DNA of 64,000 nt from Streptomyces sp. NRRL B-1347 (GTDB lineage: Bacteria; Actinomycetota; Actinomycetes; Streptomycetales; Streptomycetaceae), in NCBI RefSeq assembly GCF_000720325.1, contig NZ_JOJM01000031.1, positions 98,867 through 162,866 of the forward strand, in the 5' to 3' direction. The notes under the pieces are model-generated. The model saw only the letters and a list, made by a program, of their open reading frames with translations. It did no database searches and was not told the DNA's origin. Positions 26,400-35,453 of this stretch are shown here, in pieces; the first letter of the stretch is position 1, and every line of letters starts with the position of its first letter. The position numbers were made by a program, and so were the translations under genes.

Positions 26400-27428
26400 A
26401 TGACCGAGACCGGAGCCGCACCCCACGGCCGCCGCCGGGCCGGCACAGCCGCCCTGGCCGCCGCCTTCCTCTTCGCCTTCGTCCTGGCCCTGCTGCCGGG
26501 CGCCTCGCCCGCCGTCGCCGCCCCGAGCCGGGGTGCTGCCGCGGGCCTCCAGGAAGTCACCGGATTCGGCACCAACCCGGGCCGGTTGCGGATGTTCCGC
26601 TACGCGCCCGACGGACTGGCCGCGGGCCGCCCCGTGGTCGTCGTCCTGCACGGCTGCACGCAGAACGCCGCCGGATACGGAACCGGCAGCGGCTGGACCG
26701 AACTCGCCGACCGGTGGGGGTTCTCCCTCGTGCTGCCGCAGCAGCAGACCGTCAACAACATCTCCTCGTGCTTCAACTGGTTCCAGACCACCGACACCAC
26801 CCGCGGACAGGGCGAGGCCGCGTCCGTCGCGCAGATGGTCGACCGGCACCTCGCCGACCTCGCGGGCGATCCCCGGCGCGTGTACGCCACCGGGCTCTCC
26901 GCGGGCGGCGGGATGACCTCCGTGATGATGGCCGCCTACCCGGAGCGGTTCGCGGCGGGCGGCGTCGTCGCCGGACTCCCGTACGGCTGCGCCCAGGCCG
27001 CCGCCTCGCCCTGGGTGTGCATGAGCTCCGGCGGCGGGCTCGGCCCGCGGCAGTGGGGCGACCGCGTACGGGCCGCGCGCCCCGGCTACGGCGGCCCCTG
27101 GCCCACGCTCACCGTGCTGCACGGCACCGCCGACCAGAAGGTGAATGCCGTCAACATGACCGACCTGACGAAGCAGTGGACCGATGTGCACGGGGCCGAT
27201 CAGACGGCCGACGTCACCGACACCGTCGCCGGCTACCCGCACCAGGTCTTCCGGGGCCCGGGCGGCGCTCCCGCCGTGGAGACGTACGGCGTCACCGGGA
27301 TGGGGCACGGCCAGCCCGTCGACCCCGGCACCGGCGGCGAGCAGTGCGGCACGGCCGGGGCCAACCTCCTGGACGTCGGGCTCTGCGCGGCCCACCGCCT
27401 GGGCCGCGCCTGGGGCCTCGACACCTGA
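26400..27428 (+). CDS. Secreted PHB-depolymerase-family esterase
   Basis: A 342-residue exported esterase. The N-terminal signal/anchor is at residues 14-41. The oxyanion motif [11 protein letters not shown] is at 84-94, the lipase box GLSAGGGM has Ser167, and an Asp/His pair is visible ([20 protein letters not shown]). Family members (LpqC/PhaZ type) hydrolyse polyhydroxybutyrate, acetylxylan or feruloyl esters. The neighbours (3-hydroxybutyrate dehydrogenase and an organic-acid symporter) favour polyhydroxybutyrate or 3-hydroxybutyrate esters as substrate; this is inference. No separate substrate-binding domain is present, so it differs from classic secreted PHB depolymerases. Confidence 0.85.
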   Translation: MTETGAAPHGRRRAGTAALAAAFLFAFVLALLPGASPAVAAPSRGAAAGLQEVTGFGTNPGRLRMFRYAPDGLAAGRPVVVVLHGCTQNAAGYGTGSGWTELADRWGFSLVLPQQQTVNNISSCFNWFQTTDTTRGQGEAASVAQMVDRHLADLAGDPRRVYATGLSAGGGMTSVMMAAYPERFAAGGVVAGLPYGCAQAAASPWVCMSSGGGLGPRQWGDRVRAARPGYGGPWPTLTVLHGTADQKVNAVNMTDLTKQWTDVHGADQTADVTDTVAGYPHQVFRGPGGAPAVETYGVTGMGHGQPVDPGTGGEQCGTAGANLLDVGLCAAHRLGRAWGLDT

Positions 27429-27553
27429 CCCGGCCCCCGTGGTCGCACGCCACAGCACCCGCGCCCGCATGGGGAAGGCCGCCACAGAGCCGCCGGTGAC
27501 TGTGGTGTCCGGCCACATGGGCGAGCCTCCGCGCCGACCCTAGGTTTCCGGCT

Positions 27554-28351
27554 ATGACAAGCGGACCCCACCCCAACCTGGCCGCCCGCGAGGCCCTTTC
27601 GGCGGCCGTGGACCTGCGCGGCCGCACCGCCCTGGTCACCGGCGGCGGCAGCGGCATCGGCCGCGCCTGCGCCACGGCCCTAGCGGCGGCGGGTGCCGAC
27701 ACCCACGTCGTGGACATCGACGCGGCCGCCGCGAAGGCCGTCGCCGACGCCGTCGGCGGGCACGCGCACACCGCGGACCTCGCCGACGCGGAGGCGATCG
27801 CCGCGCTGCCCACCGCCGTCGACGTCCTCGTGAACAGCGCCGGGCTCCAGCACGTCGCCCCGCTCACCGACTTCCCGCCCGCGCGCTTCACGCTCATCCA
27901 GCAGGTCATGGTCACCGCCCCGTTCCTGCTCCTGCGGCAGACCCTGCCCCACATGTACGCGCGGCGCTGGGGCCGCGCCGTCCACATCTCCAGCGTCCAC
28001 GGCCGGCGCGCGAGCGCCTTCAAGAGCGCCTACGTCGCCGCCAAGCACGGCCTCGAAGGCCTCAGCAAGGTCACCGCCGTCGAGGGCGCCCCGTACGGCG
28101 TCACCAGCAACTGCGTCAGCCCCGGCTACGTCCGCACCCCCCTGGTCGAGGGCCAGATCCAGGACCAGGCCGCCGCCCACCGCGTCAGCGACGACACCGT
28201 CGTCAGCGATGTGCTCCTGGCCCGCTCCCCGATGAAGCGCCTCATCGAACCCGCGGAGGTCGCCGCGGCCGTCCTCTGGCTGTGCGGCCCGCACGCCGAC
28301 TTCGTCACCGGCACATCCCTGCCGCTCGACGGCGGCTGGACCGCGACCTGA
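27554..28351 (+). CDS. 3-hydroxybutyrate dehydrogenase (SDR family)
   Basis: A 265-residue short-chain dehydrogenase. The cofactor motif is TGGGSGIG (29-36). The catalytic set is Ser146/147 (HISSVHG), Tyr160 and Lys164 (SAYVAAKHG). Motifs characteristic of D-3-hydroxybutyrate dehydrogenases are present: AGLQHVAPLTDFP, CVSPGYVRTPLVEGQIQDQA and a final LPLDGGWTAT. The structural NNAG is NSAG here, a small deviation. It interconverts 3-hydroxybutyrate and acetoacetate with NAD. It sits between the secreted esterase and the transporter. Confidence 0.88.
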   Translation: MTSGPHPNLAAREALSAAVDLRGRTALVTGGGSGIGRACATALAAAGADTHVVDIDAAAAKAVADAVGGHAHTADLADAEAIAALPTAVDVLVNSAGLQHVAPLTDFPPARFTLIQQVMVTAPFLLLRQTLPHMYARRWGRAVHISSVHGRRASAFKSAYVAAKHGLEGLSKVTAVEGAPYGVTSNCVSPGYVRTPLVEGQIQDQAAAHRVSDDTVVSDVLLARSPMKRLIEPAEVAAAVLWLCGPHADFVTGTSLPLDGGWTAT

Positions 28352-28447
28352 CCGGACGGCCCGCACGCCCCGGGGCACTCCCCGCGCCTCCCCGCACTCC
28401 GCACGACCGCCCGTACCCGTCCCCGCCGAACACCTGGAAGTGGCGCC

Positions 28448-29959
28448 ATGGCCTCCCTGCCCAGCACCCCGCCCCCGCGCACGAGCCTGCCCCGCGTCGT
28501 CGCCGCGAGCCTCGTCGGCACCACCATCGAGTGGTACGACTTCTTCCTCTACGGCTCCGCGGCCGCGCTCGTCTTCAACGACCTGTTCTTCCCCACGGCC
28601 GACCCGCTCACCGGCACCCTCATCGCCTTCATCACGTACGCGATCGGCTTCCTCGCCCGGCCGCTCGGCGGTGTCGTGTTCGGGCACTTCGGCGACAAGG
28701 TGGGGCGCAAGAAGCTGCTCGTCCTCAGCCTCCTGCTGATGGGCGGCTCCACCTTCGCCATGGGCCTGCTGCCCACGTACGCGGCCATCGGGGTCGGCGC
28801 GCCCGTGCTGCTCACCGTGTTGCGCCTCGTACAGGGCTTCGCGCTCGGCGGCGAGTGGGGCGGCGCCGTCCTCATCGTCTCCGAGCACGGAGGCCCCGCA
28901 CACCGCGGGTTCTGGGCGTCCTGGCCGCAGTCGGGCGCCCCCGGCGGCAACCTGCTCGCCACCGGCGTGCTCGCGCTGCTCGCCGCCGTGCAGTCCGAGG
29001 CCGCCTTCGAGTCCTGGGGCTGGCGCATCCCGTTCCTGCTGTCCGGCGTCCTGGTGATGGTCGGCCTGTGGATCCGCGTCTCCGTCAGCGAGTCGCCCCT
29101 GTTCCTCGAAGCGCGCGCGAAGGCCGAGGCCGCCGCCGCGCGGGGCGTCAAGGAGGAGACGCCCGTCGTCGAGGTGTTCCGCACCGGCTGGCGGCAGGTG
29201 CTCACCGCCATCGGCACCCGCTTCGGCGAGAACATCTCGTACTACGTCCTCACCTCCTTCGTGCTCGTCTACGTCACCAAACACCTGGACCTGCCCAAGA
29301 GCACCGCCCTGAACGCCGTCCTCATCGGCTCCGCCGTGCACTTCGTCGCCATCCCCGCCTGGGGCGCGCTGTCGGACCGCATCGGGCGGCGGCCGGTGAC
29401 GCTCATCGGCTCGGTGGGCATGGCGCTGTGGGCGTTCTTCTTCTTCGGGCTCGTCGACTCCGGGTCGTTCGCCGTGATCACGGCGGCGGTCACCGTGGGG
29501 CTGCTCCTGCACGGCGCCATGTACGGGCCGCAGGCCGCGTTCATCTCCGAGATGTTCGACACCAGGGTGCGCTACTCCGGCGCCTCGATGGGCTCCCAGC
29601 TCGCCTCCATCGTCGCGGGCGCGCTCGCGCCGATCATCGCCGTGCAGCTCCTGAAGGAGTACGACTCGTCGGCGCCCGTCGCGCTGTACCTGTGCCTGGC
29701 CGCCCTGGTCACCACGGTCACGGTGGCCCTCGCGCGCGAGACCCGGGGCCGGGACCTCGGCCGCGCGGAGACGGACGCGCAGGGGGAGCCGGACGTACGA
29801 GAAGAGCCGGACGGGCGAGGCGAGCCGAACGGACCGGGAGAGCCGAACGCGCCGGGAGAGCCGGACGGGTCCGGGCGGCCGGGCGCGCGGGCAGAGCCGG
29901 ACGCGCGCGGGCAGGCCGCGGGCGCCCCCACGCCGGTACGCTCCGGCGACCCCTCCTGA
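28448..29959 (+). CDS. MFS transporter, metabolite:H+ symporter (MHS) family
   Basis: A 503-residue permease with 12 predicted membrane helices. MHS hallmarks: VGTTIEWYDFFLYGSAAALVF near the N-terminus, RPLGGVVFGHFGDKVGRKKLL after TM2, and QGFALGGEWGGAVLIVSEH. Such carriers take up organic acids, betaine or shikimate with protons. The context suggests 3-hydroxybutyrate or a related acid (inference). The last ~55 residues are a hydrophilic Glu/Pro/Gly repeat (EPNGPGEPNAPGEPDG), uncommon in the family and probably a recent expansion. Confidence 0.9.
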   Translation: MASLPSTPPPRTSLPRVVAASLVGTTIEWYDFFLYGSAAALVFNDLFFPTADPLTGTLIAFITYAIGFLARPLGGVVFGHFGDKVGRKKLLVLSLLLMGGSTFAMGLLPTYAAIGVGAPVLLTVLRLVQGFALGGEWGGAVLIVSEHGGPAHRGFWASWPQSGAPGGNLLATGVLALLAAVQSEAAFESWGWRIPFLLSGVLVMVGLWIRVSVSESPLFLEARAKAEAAAARGVKEETPVVEVFRTGWRQVLTAIGTRFGENISYYVLTSFVLVYVTKHLDLPKSTALNAVLIGSAVHFVAIPAWGALSDRIGRRPVTLIGSVGMALWAFFFFGLVDSGSFAVITAAVTVGLLLHGAMYGPQAAFISEMFDTRVRYSGASMGSQLASIVAGALAPIIAVQLLKEYDSSAPVALYLCLAALVTTVTVALARETRGRDLGRAETDAQGEPDVREEPDGRGEPNGPGEPNAPGEPDGSGRPGARAEPDARGQAAGAPTPVRSGDPS

Positions 29960-30015
29960 CACGGCCCGCCGCCGCGGTCGTGGACATCCCCCGCACGTCG
30001 GAAGGCAGCCGCCCC

Positions 30016-31959
30016 ATGGCAACCGCCCACGCCCGCCCCGGCACCGCACCCGCCCCCGACGCCGCCGCGGCCCTGCGGGAACTGTTCGACCTGCTCGGCC
30101 GGCACGCCCCGGCCGAGCAGTTCGCCCGCCCCGCGGCCGCGGCCAGGGCCGCCGGGGCGGACCGGACGCAGCTCGCCCTGATCGAGGACGCCACCGACGC
30201 GGCCCTCGCCGTCCGCCGCACCCTCGACCAGCACCGGCGCCGCGAGGCCGAGCTGTCCGCGCTCTTCGACACCGCGGGCGACCTGGCCGCCCTCACCGAC
30301 CTGGACGCGGTCCTGCGCGCCATTGTGCGCCGGGCCCGGCTGCTGCTGCGCACCGACGTCGCGTATCTGACCCTCAACGACCCCGCCGCGGGCGACACGT
30401 TCATGCGCGTCACCGACGGCTGCGCCTCCGCGACCTTCCAGCAGCTGCGGCTCGGCATGGGCGAGGGACTCGGCGGGCTCGTCGCCCAGACCGCCCGGCC
30501 CTACGCCAGCGCCGACTACCGCGCCGACACCCGCTTCCAGCACACCCGCGCCATCGACACGGGCGTCGGCGAGGAAGGCCTGCGCGGCATCCTCGGCGTG
30601 CCGCTGCGCGTGGGCAGCCGCGTCATCGGCGTCCTGTACGCCGCCGACCGCAGCCCGCGCGACTTCACCCCCGACCAGATCGCGCTGCTCGCCTCGCTCG
30701 CCGACCACGCCGCCGTCGCCATCGACGGCGCCCGCCTCCTGGAGGAGACCCGGGCCGCGCTCGTGGAGCTGAACACCGCGACGGCCACCGCGCACGCGCA
30801 GAGCGAGGCGCTGCGCCGCGCCGCCGAGACCCACGACCGGCTCACCGACATCGTGCTGCGCGGCGGCGACGTGGCCGACGTCGCCGCCGAGATCGCCGCG
30901 CTCCTCGACGGCGGCCTGGTCATCCAGGACGCCGACGGCACCGAACTGGCCCGGGTGGGCGCCGCCGCGCCGACCCCGCCCGCCCGCGGCGTCGCCGCGT
31001 CCCGCGCCGGCGGCCGCGCCGTGCCCGTCGACGGGGTCTGGGTCTCCGCCGTGCTCGCCGGGCCCGAACTCCTCGGCAGCGTCGCGCTCAGCGGCCGCCC
31101 CGACCTGACCGACAGCGACCGGCGCCTGTTCGAACGCGCCAGCCTCGACACGGCGCTGCTCCTGCTCCTGCGCCGCACGGTGGCCGAGGCCGAGGACCGG
31201 GTGCGCGGCGAACTCCTCGACGACCTGCTCACCGCCGCGCACGCCACCGACCCGCGCCGCGCCGAAACCCTCGCCCTGCGCGCCCGCCGCCTCGGCGTGG
31301 ACCTCACCGAACCGACCGCCGTGCTCGTCCTGCACGGCGAACCGGAGCTGCGCACCCGCCTGGCCACCCGGGCGCTGCGCCGCGCCCGGACCCTGCGCGG
31401 CCTCGCGGGCCCGCTGGGCGGCCACGTCGTCCTCCTCGCCCCCACCGCCGAGCCGGGCCCGCTCGCCGAACGCCTCGCCGCCGAACTCGGCGAGGCCCTC
31501 GGCGCCCCGGTGACCGTCGGCGCCGCGGGCCCCGCCGACGGGCCCGCGCGGCTGCCCGCCGCCCACGCCGAGGCCCTGCGCTGCCTGCAGGCCCTGACCG
31601 TCCTCGGCCGCACAGGCGAGGGCGCGAGCCTGCCGGACCTCGGCTTCGTCGGCGTCCTGCTCGGCGACCGGACGGACGTCACCGGATACGTCCACCGCGT
31701 CCTCGGACCCGTCCTCGACTACGACGCCCGGCGCGGCACCGACCTCGTGCGCACCCTGGAGGCCTACTTCGACCAGGGCGCGAGCCCGGCCCGCGCCAAG
31801 GACGTGCTGCACGTCCACGTGAACACCGTCGTGCAGCGCCTGGACCGCACCGCCCGCCTCCTCGGCGCCGACTGGAACACCCCCGCCCGCGCCCTGGAAC
31901 TCCAGCTCGCCCTGCGGCTCAACCGCCTGAGCCGCTCGCCGGGGCCCCGTCGGGGCTAG
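30016..31959 (+). CDS. GAF domain / PucR-type helix-turn-helix regulator
   Basis: A 647-residue regulator. A GAF sensor domain lies at about 85-225 (LDAVLRAIVRRARLLLRTDVAYLTL, GLRGILGVPLRVGSRVIGVLYAAD). A central region of about 270-460 follows. The C-terminal PucR HTH reads LVRTLEAYFDQGASPARAKDVLHVHVNTVVQRLDR. The start is ATG 30016. Family members activate nearby catabolic genes in response to a small molecule. It directly follows the transporter, so it likely controls the 3-hydroxybutyrate genes. Its 3' end overlaps the convergent ABC gene by 41 nt. Confidence 0.88.
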   Translation: MATAHARPGTAPAPDAAAALRELFDLLGRHAPAEQFARPAAAARAAGADRTQLALIEDATDAALAVRRTLDQHRRREAELSALFDTAGDLAALTDLDAVLRAIVRRARLLLRTDVAYLTLNDPAAGDTFMRVTDGCASATFQQLRLGMGEGLGGLVAQTARPYASADYRADTRFQHTRAIDTGVGEEGLRGILGVPLRVGSRVIGVLYAADRSPRDFTPDQIALLASLADHAAVAIDGARLLEETRAALVELNTATATAHAQSEALRRAAETHDRLTDIVLRGGDVADVAAEIAALLDGGLVIQDADGTELARVGAAAPTPPARGVAASRAGGRAVPVDGVWVSAVLAGPELLGSVALSGRPDLTDSDRRLFERASLDTALLLLLRRTVAEAEDRVRGELLDDLLTAAHATDPRRAETLALRARRLGVDLTEPTAVLVLHGEPELRTRLATRALRRARTLRGLAGPLGGHVVLLAPTAEPGPLAERLAAELGEALGAPVTVGAAGPADGPARLPAAHAEALRCLQALTVLGRTGEGASLPDLGFVGVLLGDRTDVTGYVHRVLGPVLDYDARRGTDLVRTLEAYFDQGASPARAKDVLHVHVNTVVQRLDRTARLLGADWNTPARALELQLALRLNRLSRSPGPRRG

Positions 31960-34021
31960 CCGCGCGGTCCCGGCGCGGCTGCGCGGGCACGCCGTCCAGG
32001 GTGCCGGTGGGCAGCGGTTCCGCCACGCCCCCCGGGCCGGTGCCGACCGGGTCCGTGCGGTACTGGTGCGACTGGAGCTCGAAGAGTCGCCGGAAGACGC
32101 CCGGCCCCTCGGTGGCCATGAGCGTGGCGAAGTCGCCGTGCTCGACGAGCCTGCCCTCCTCCAGGACGAAGATGACGTCGGCCTCCTTGACGCTGTGCAG
32201 CCGGTGCGTTACCAGGACGATCGTCTGGTCCGCCGAGGCGAGCGCGCGGATCTTGTCGAAGGCGTCGATCTCGGCGGCCGGGTCCATGCTGCTGGTGGGC
32301 TCGTCGCAGATGAGGATGCCCGCGTCCCGGAAGTAGGCGCGGGCGAGGGCGATGCGCTGCCACTGTCCGCCGGAGAGGTCGACGCCGCCCTCGTACCCCT
32401 TCTCGCACAAGGTGTCCCAGCCGTGCGGGAGTTCGTCGAGGATCCGGTGCGCGTCGGCGTACGCGGCCGCCGCGTCCAGGCGCGCGGAGTCGTGGAACTC
32501 GGCCGGGCGGCTGATCGCCACGTTCGCGCGCGCCGTGAACGGCCACCGCTGGAAGTCCTGCGGCACGAGCGCCACATGGCCGAACACGTCGTCGCGGGCG
32601 AGCGCGCGCAGATCGGTGCCGTCCCAGGTGACCGTGCCCGACGACGGCGGGTACAGGCCCGCGAGGAGCTTGCTGAGGGTCGTCTTGCCGGAGCCGTTCG
32701 CGCCGACGAGGGCGATCACCTGGCCCCTGCGGACGCTGAGGGACACGCCGTCGAGCGCGTCGCGGGCCCGGCCGGGGTAGCGGTACGTCACCCGGTCGAA
32801 GGCGATCTCGGCGGGCGGCTCGGGCACCGCCGCCCCCGTGGCCGGGATGGCCCGCCGCTCGGCCTCCTCGCGGGCCCGGATGAGGTCCGTCATGAACAGG
32901 CTCTGTTCGTAGAGGTGGTGGATGTTCGTGACCAGGCGGCGCAGCCCCGCCGTGCCGCTGGTCAGCGCGAGGACGGCCGTCGCGCCCGAGGCGAGCGGCA
33001 TGTGGCCGTGCGTCAGGAGCCAGGCCAGCAGGCCGTACGTCACCGCCGCCGTCAGGCCGGACAGGGCCGACGTGCCGAGGTCGGTGCGGGCCTCCAGGTG
33101 CGCGAGGCGCGTCTGCTCGTCCGACGCCTGCGCCGCCATCCGGTCGAACTGGTCGAGGAGGAAGGGGCCCGCGCCGTGCACCCGCAGCTCCGGCGCCGCG
33201 TCCTGCGAGATCAACAGGCGGCGCAGGGCGCCCAGTTGCCGCACGTGCTCCAGCCACACCTGCACCGACTCGTACGTCCTGCGCGCCGCCCGGACCGTGC
33301 CCCACGCCTTCGGCACGATCACGGCGACGAGCAGCGGAAGCAGCGCCGGGTGCAGCACGGCGAGGACCCCGCTGACGGCGAGGAGCGCCATCGCGGCCTC
33401 GACGATGCCGAGGGTGTGCTCGATGAGGCGGCGCGCCGCGGTCTGGCCGTGCTGCCCGGAGTCGAGGGCCGCGTGGAAGTCGGCGCGCTCCATGTGCTCC
33501 ACCTCGACCCGCACGACGTGCTCCAGCATGGAGAGCGCGGCGATGCGCTCCACCTTCGGGCCGAGTCTGCCCGAGGCCGCGAAGGACACCGCCCGCAGCG
33601 TGGCCGCGAGCGCGCTCGCGGCGGCGACCCCGATCAGGGAGGGCAGCGCGTCCTGCACCCGCTCGGCCGTCGGGCCCGCCGCGAACAGCGACACCAGGAC
33701 GCGGTTGGTGGCGAGAAGCCCGAACGCGGTCGCCGCGGCCTGCCCCAGCTGCGCCACCGCGACCACCACGAGCGCCACGGGGTCGGCCCGCCAGCCGAGG
33801 ACGGCCGTGTGCCCGATGAGCGTGGGGATCTGCCGCAGGATGGTGAAGAACGACGTCTTCAGCTGCGCGCCCTCGTGCACGGTCCATCCCCACGAACTTC
33901 GCAACCGCCCCCCGAAGAGCAGCTGTTCGGGCGGTGCGTGCTCGGGCGGCGCGGCGGGGTCTCCGCCCGCCCGGCCGCGCCGCCGCCGCGCGCCGGCTCG
34001 TGCTGGATGGTGCTGCCGCAC
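31919..34021 (-). CDS. ABC exporter, fused membrane and ATPase domains
   Basis: About 700 residues from GTG 34021, chosen because GGGAGG lies just upstream; in-frame codons back to 34105 have no ribosome site. The membrane domain covers about residues 50-370 (for example PVALVVVAVAQLGQAAATAFGLL). The ATPase has Walker A GANGSGKTT, Q-loop VALVPQDFQRWP, signature LSGGQWQR, Walker B ILICDEPTSSMDP and H-loop VTHRL. It is a half-transporter expected to dimerise. The aromatic Q-loop and degenerate membrane domain resemble exporters found with peptide or lipid products. The C-terminal ~40 residues are a low-complexity tail overlapping the convergent regulator gene. Confidence 0.87.
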   Translation of the reverse strand: MRQHHPARAGARRRRGRAGGDPAAPPEHAPPEQLLFGGRLRSSWGWTVHEGAQLKTSFFTILRQIPTLIGHTAVLGWRADPVALVVVAVAQLGQAAATAFGLLATNRVLVSLFAAGPTAERVQDALPSLIGVAAASALAATLRAVSFAASGRLGPKVERIAALSMLEHVVRVEVEHMERADFHAALDSGQHGQTAARRLIEHTLGIVEAAMALLAVSGVLAVLHPALLPLLVAVIVPKAWGTVRAARRTYESVQVWLEHVRQLGALRRLLISQDAAPELRVHGAGPFLLDQFDRMAAQASDEQTRLAHLEARTDLGTSALSGLTAAVTYGLLAWLLTHGHMPLASGATAVLALTSGTAGLRRLVTNIHHLYEQSLFMTDLIRAREEAERRAIPATGAAVPEPPAEIAFDRVTYRYPGRARDALDGVSLSVRRGQVIALVGANGSGKTTLSKLLAGLYPPSSGTVTWDGTDLRALARDDVFGHVALVPQDFQRWPFTARANVAISRPAEFHDSARLDAAAAYADAHRILDELPHGWDTLCEKGYEGGVDLSGGQWQRIALARAYFRDAGILICDEPTSSMDPAAEIDAFDKIRALASADQTIVLVTHRLHSVKEADVIFVLEEGRLVEHGDFATLMATEGPGVFRRLFELQSHQYRTDPVGTGPGGVAEPLPTGTLDGVPAQPRRDRAASPDGAPASGSGG
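31958..31980. terminator. Candidate bidirectional terminator
   Basis: AGCCGCGC (31958-31965) pairs with GCGCGGCT (31973-31980) across a 7-nt loop, at the stop of the PucR-type gene and within the 3' end of the ABC gene. Confidence 0.5.
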
Positions 34022-34177
34022 ATTGCCCTCCCAGGTGTCCGTGGTCCCTTTGGGTGCTGGGACCACCCTCCCGGGGGAGCGGCCCCGGCGGGGTGCTATG
34101 GGCACAATCTGCGCGGGATGGGGTGAAATCGGCCTGGAATGACGGTGAACGGGGCCCGAAGTGCGCTCGTGCGACGG

Positions 34178-35257
34178 TCAGTTGTCGCAGGGGCCGCCGT
34201 GCGGCGCGGACGCGTCCGGGACCAGGACGACCTTGCCCGTGACCGTGCCCGACTCGGCGAGCCGCAGGGCTTCGGAGGCCCGGGACAGCGGGATCCGCGC
34301 GGCGACCTGGGCGGTCAGGCCGCCGTCGGCGAGCAGTGCGAAGACCTGCGCCAGGTCCGTGCGCAGCCGCGCGCGGAAGGCGTCGGCGCGGCGTCGCCCG
34401 GCCCAGATGTTGTAGAAGCGCGCGTGCCGGGAGTTCGGCAGCGCCTGCCACAGCGCGAGGCGCGCGAACAGCTTGAGTACCGGGGCCTTGGACGACCCGG
34501 CCACGTCACGGGTGGACGCCGTCCCGTACGACACGAGGGTGCCGCCGGGCGCGAGCAGCCGGAACGACTCCACGATCCGCTCGCCGCCCACGTGGTCGAA
34601 GACCGCCCGCACTCCGTCCGGCGCGAGCCCGCGAAGGCGCGCGTACAGCTCGGGGTCGCGGTAGTCGACGGGCGTGACGCCGAGCCCGCGCAGCGCGTCG
34701 TGGTGGCGGCGCGACGCGGTGCCGATGACGCGGACGCCCGCGATCCGGGCGAGCTGCGCGAGCGTGGAGCCGACGCCGCCGTTCGCGCCGAGCACCACGA
34801 CGGTGTCGCCCGCCCTGACCTTCGCGGTGCGGTGCAGCATCTGCCAGGCGGTGACGCCGTTCACCACGAGCGTCTCGGCGTCGGCGGACGCGACCGAATC
34901 CGGTACGGGGACGAGGTCCGCGGCGGCCACCGCGACGTGGCTCGCCCAGCCGCCGGTCTTGGTGAGGGCGGCGAAGCGGCCGCCGGTGAGGGCGGGGTCG
35001 ACGCCGGGCCCGGTGGCCACCACGCGCCCCACCAGGTCGTAGCCCGGCACGAAGGGGAACGGCGGCTGGTCGAAGTACTTGCCGCGCCGCATCTGCTGCT
35101 CGGCGAAGGAGACGCCGGTGGCCTCCATGGCGAGCAGCGCCTGCCCGGGGCCGGGGGCCGGGGCGGCCCGGTGGCGCACGGTGAGCCCATCGGGCTCGAC
35201 GATCCCGGGCAGGACGACCTCGGTGGCCGTGGCGATGGGGGCGGCGGTCTTGACCAT
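34178..35257 (-). CDS. Zinc-independent quinone-oxidoreductase-like NADP-dependent dehydrogenase (MDR family)
   Basis: A 359-residue medium-chain dehydrogenase/reductase. It has N-terminal GroES-like domain motifs (TGVSFAEQQMRRGKYFDQPPFPFVPGYDLVGRV). The cofactor region VVVLGANGGVGSTLAQLARIAG matches the AxxGxxG motif of quinone oxidoreductases. VFDHVGGERIVESFRLLAPGGTLVSYG follows. No structural-zinc cysteine cluster is present. It likely reduces quinones or enones with NADPH. It has its own promoter region containing a perfect inverted repeat. Its relation to the ABC gene downstream on the same strand is unclear (156-nt gap). Confidence 0.88.
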   Translation of the reverse strand: MVKTAAPIATATEVVLPGIVEPDGLTVRHRAAPAPGPGQALLAMEATGVSFAEQQMRRGKYFDQPPFPFVPGYDLVGRVVATGPGVDPALTGGRFAALTKTGGWASHVAVAAADLVPVPDSVASADAETLVVNGVTAWQMLHRTAKVRAGDTVVVLGANGGVGSTLAQLARIAGVRVIGTASRRHHDALRGLGVTPVDYRDPELYARLRGLAPDGVRAVFDHVGGERIVESFRLLAPGGTLVSYGTASTRDVAGSSKAPVLKLFARLALWQALPNSRHARFYNIWAGRRRADAFRARLRTDLAQVFALLADGGLTAQVAARIPLSRASEALRLAESGTVTGKVVLVPDASAPHGGPCDN

Positions 35258-35280
35258 GGGTGTCCTCTTTCAAGGGAGTG

Positions 35281-35304
35281 AGCTTCTCGCTGAAGTTAGA
35301 AGCT
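35281..35304. promoter_or_regulatory. Inverted repeat AGCTTCT-N10-AGAAGCT in the oxidoreductase promoter
   Basis: Perfect 7-bp arms at 35281-35287 and 35298-35304, 24 nt upstream of the oxidoreductase start, in a stretch clearly AT-richer than its surroundings (35281-35330). It looks like an operator for a dimeric repressor (TetR, MarR or HxlR type). Confidence 0.5.
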
Positions 35305-35453
35305 ATAACGCAAGCATGCATCTCTATCACTGAAGCCGTCAAGGAGCCGATGCCCGCCGGGCTGATCCGCGACGGCCCCCGCGGGGCAGAATGGGAGGGC
35401 TGCGCGTACGCGAACCGCGTGCGACCCGTACTCAGGAAGGCGAAGGTGCGGCG

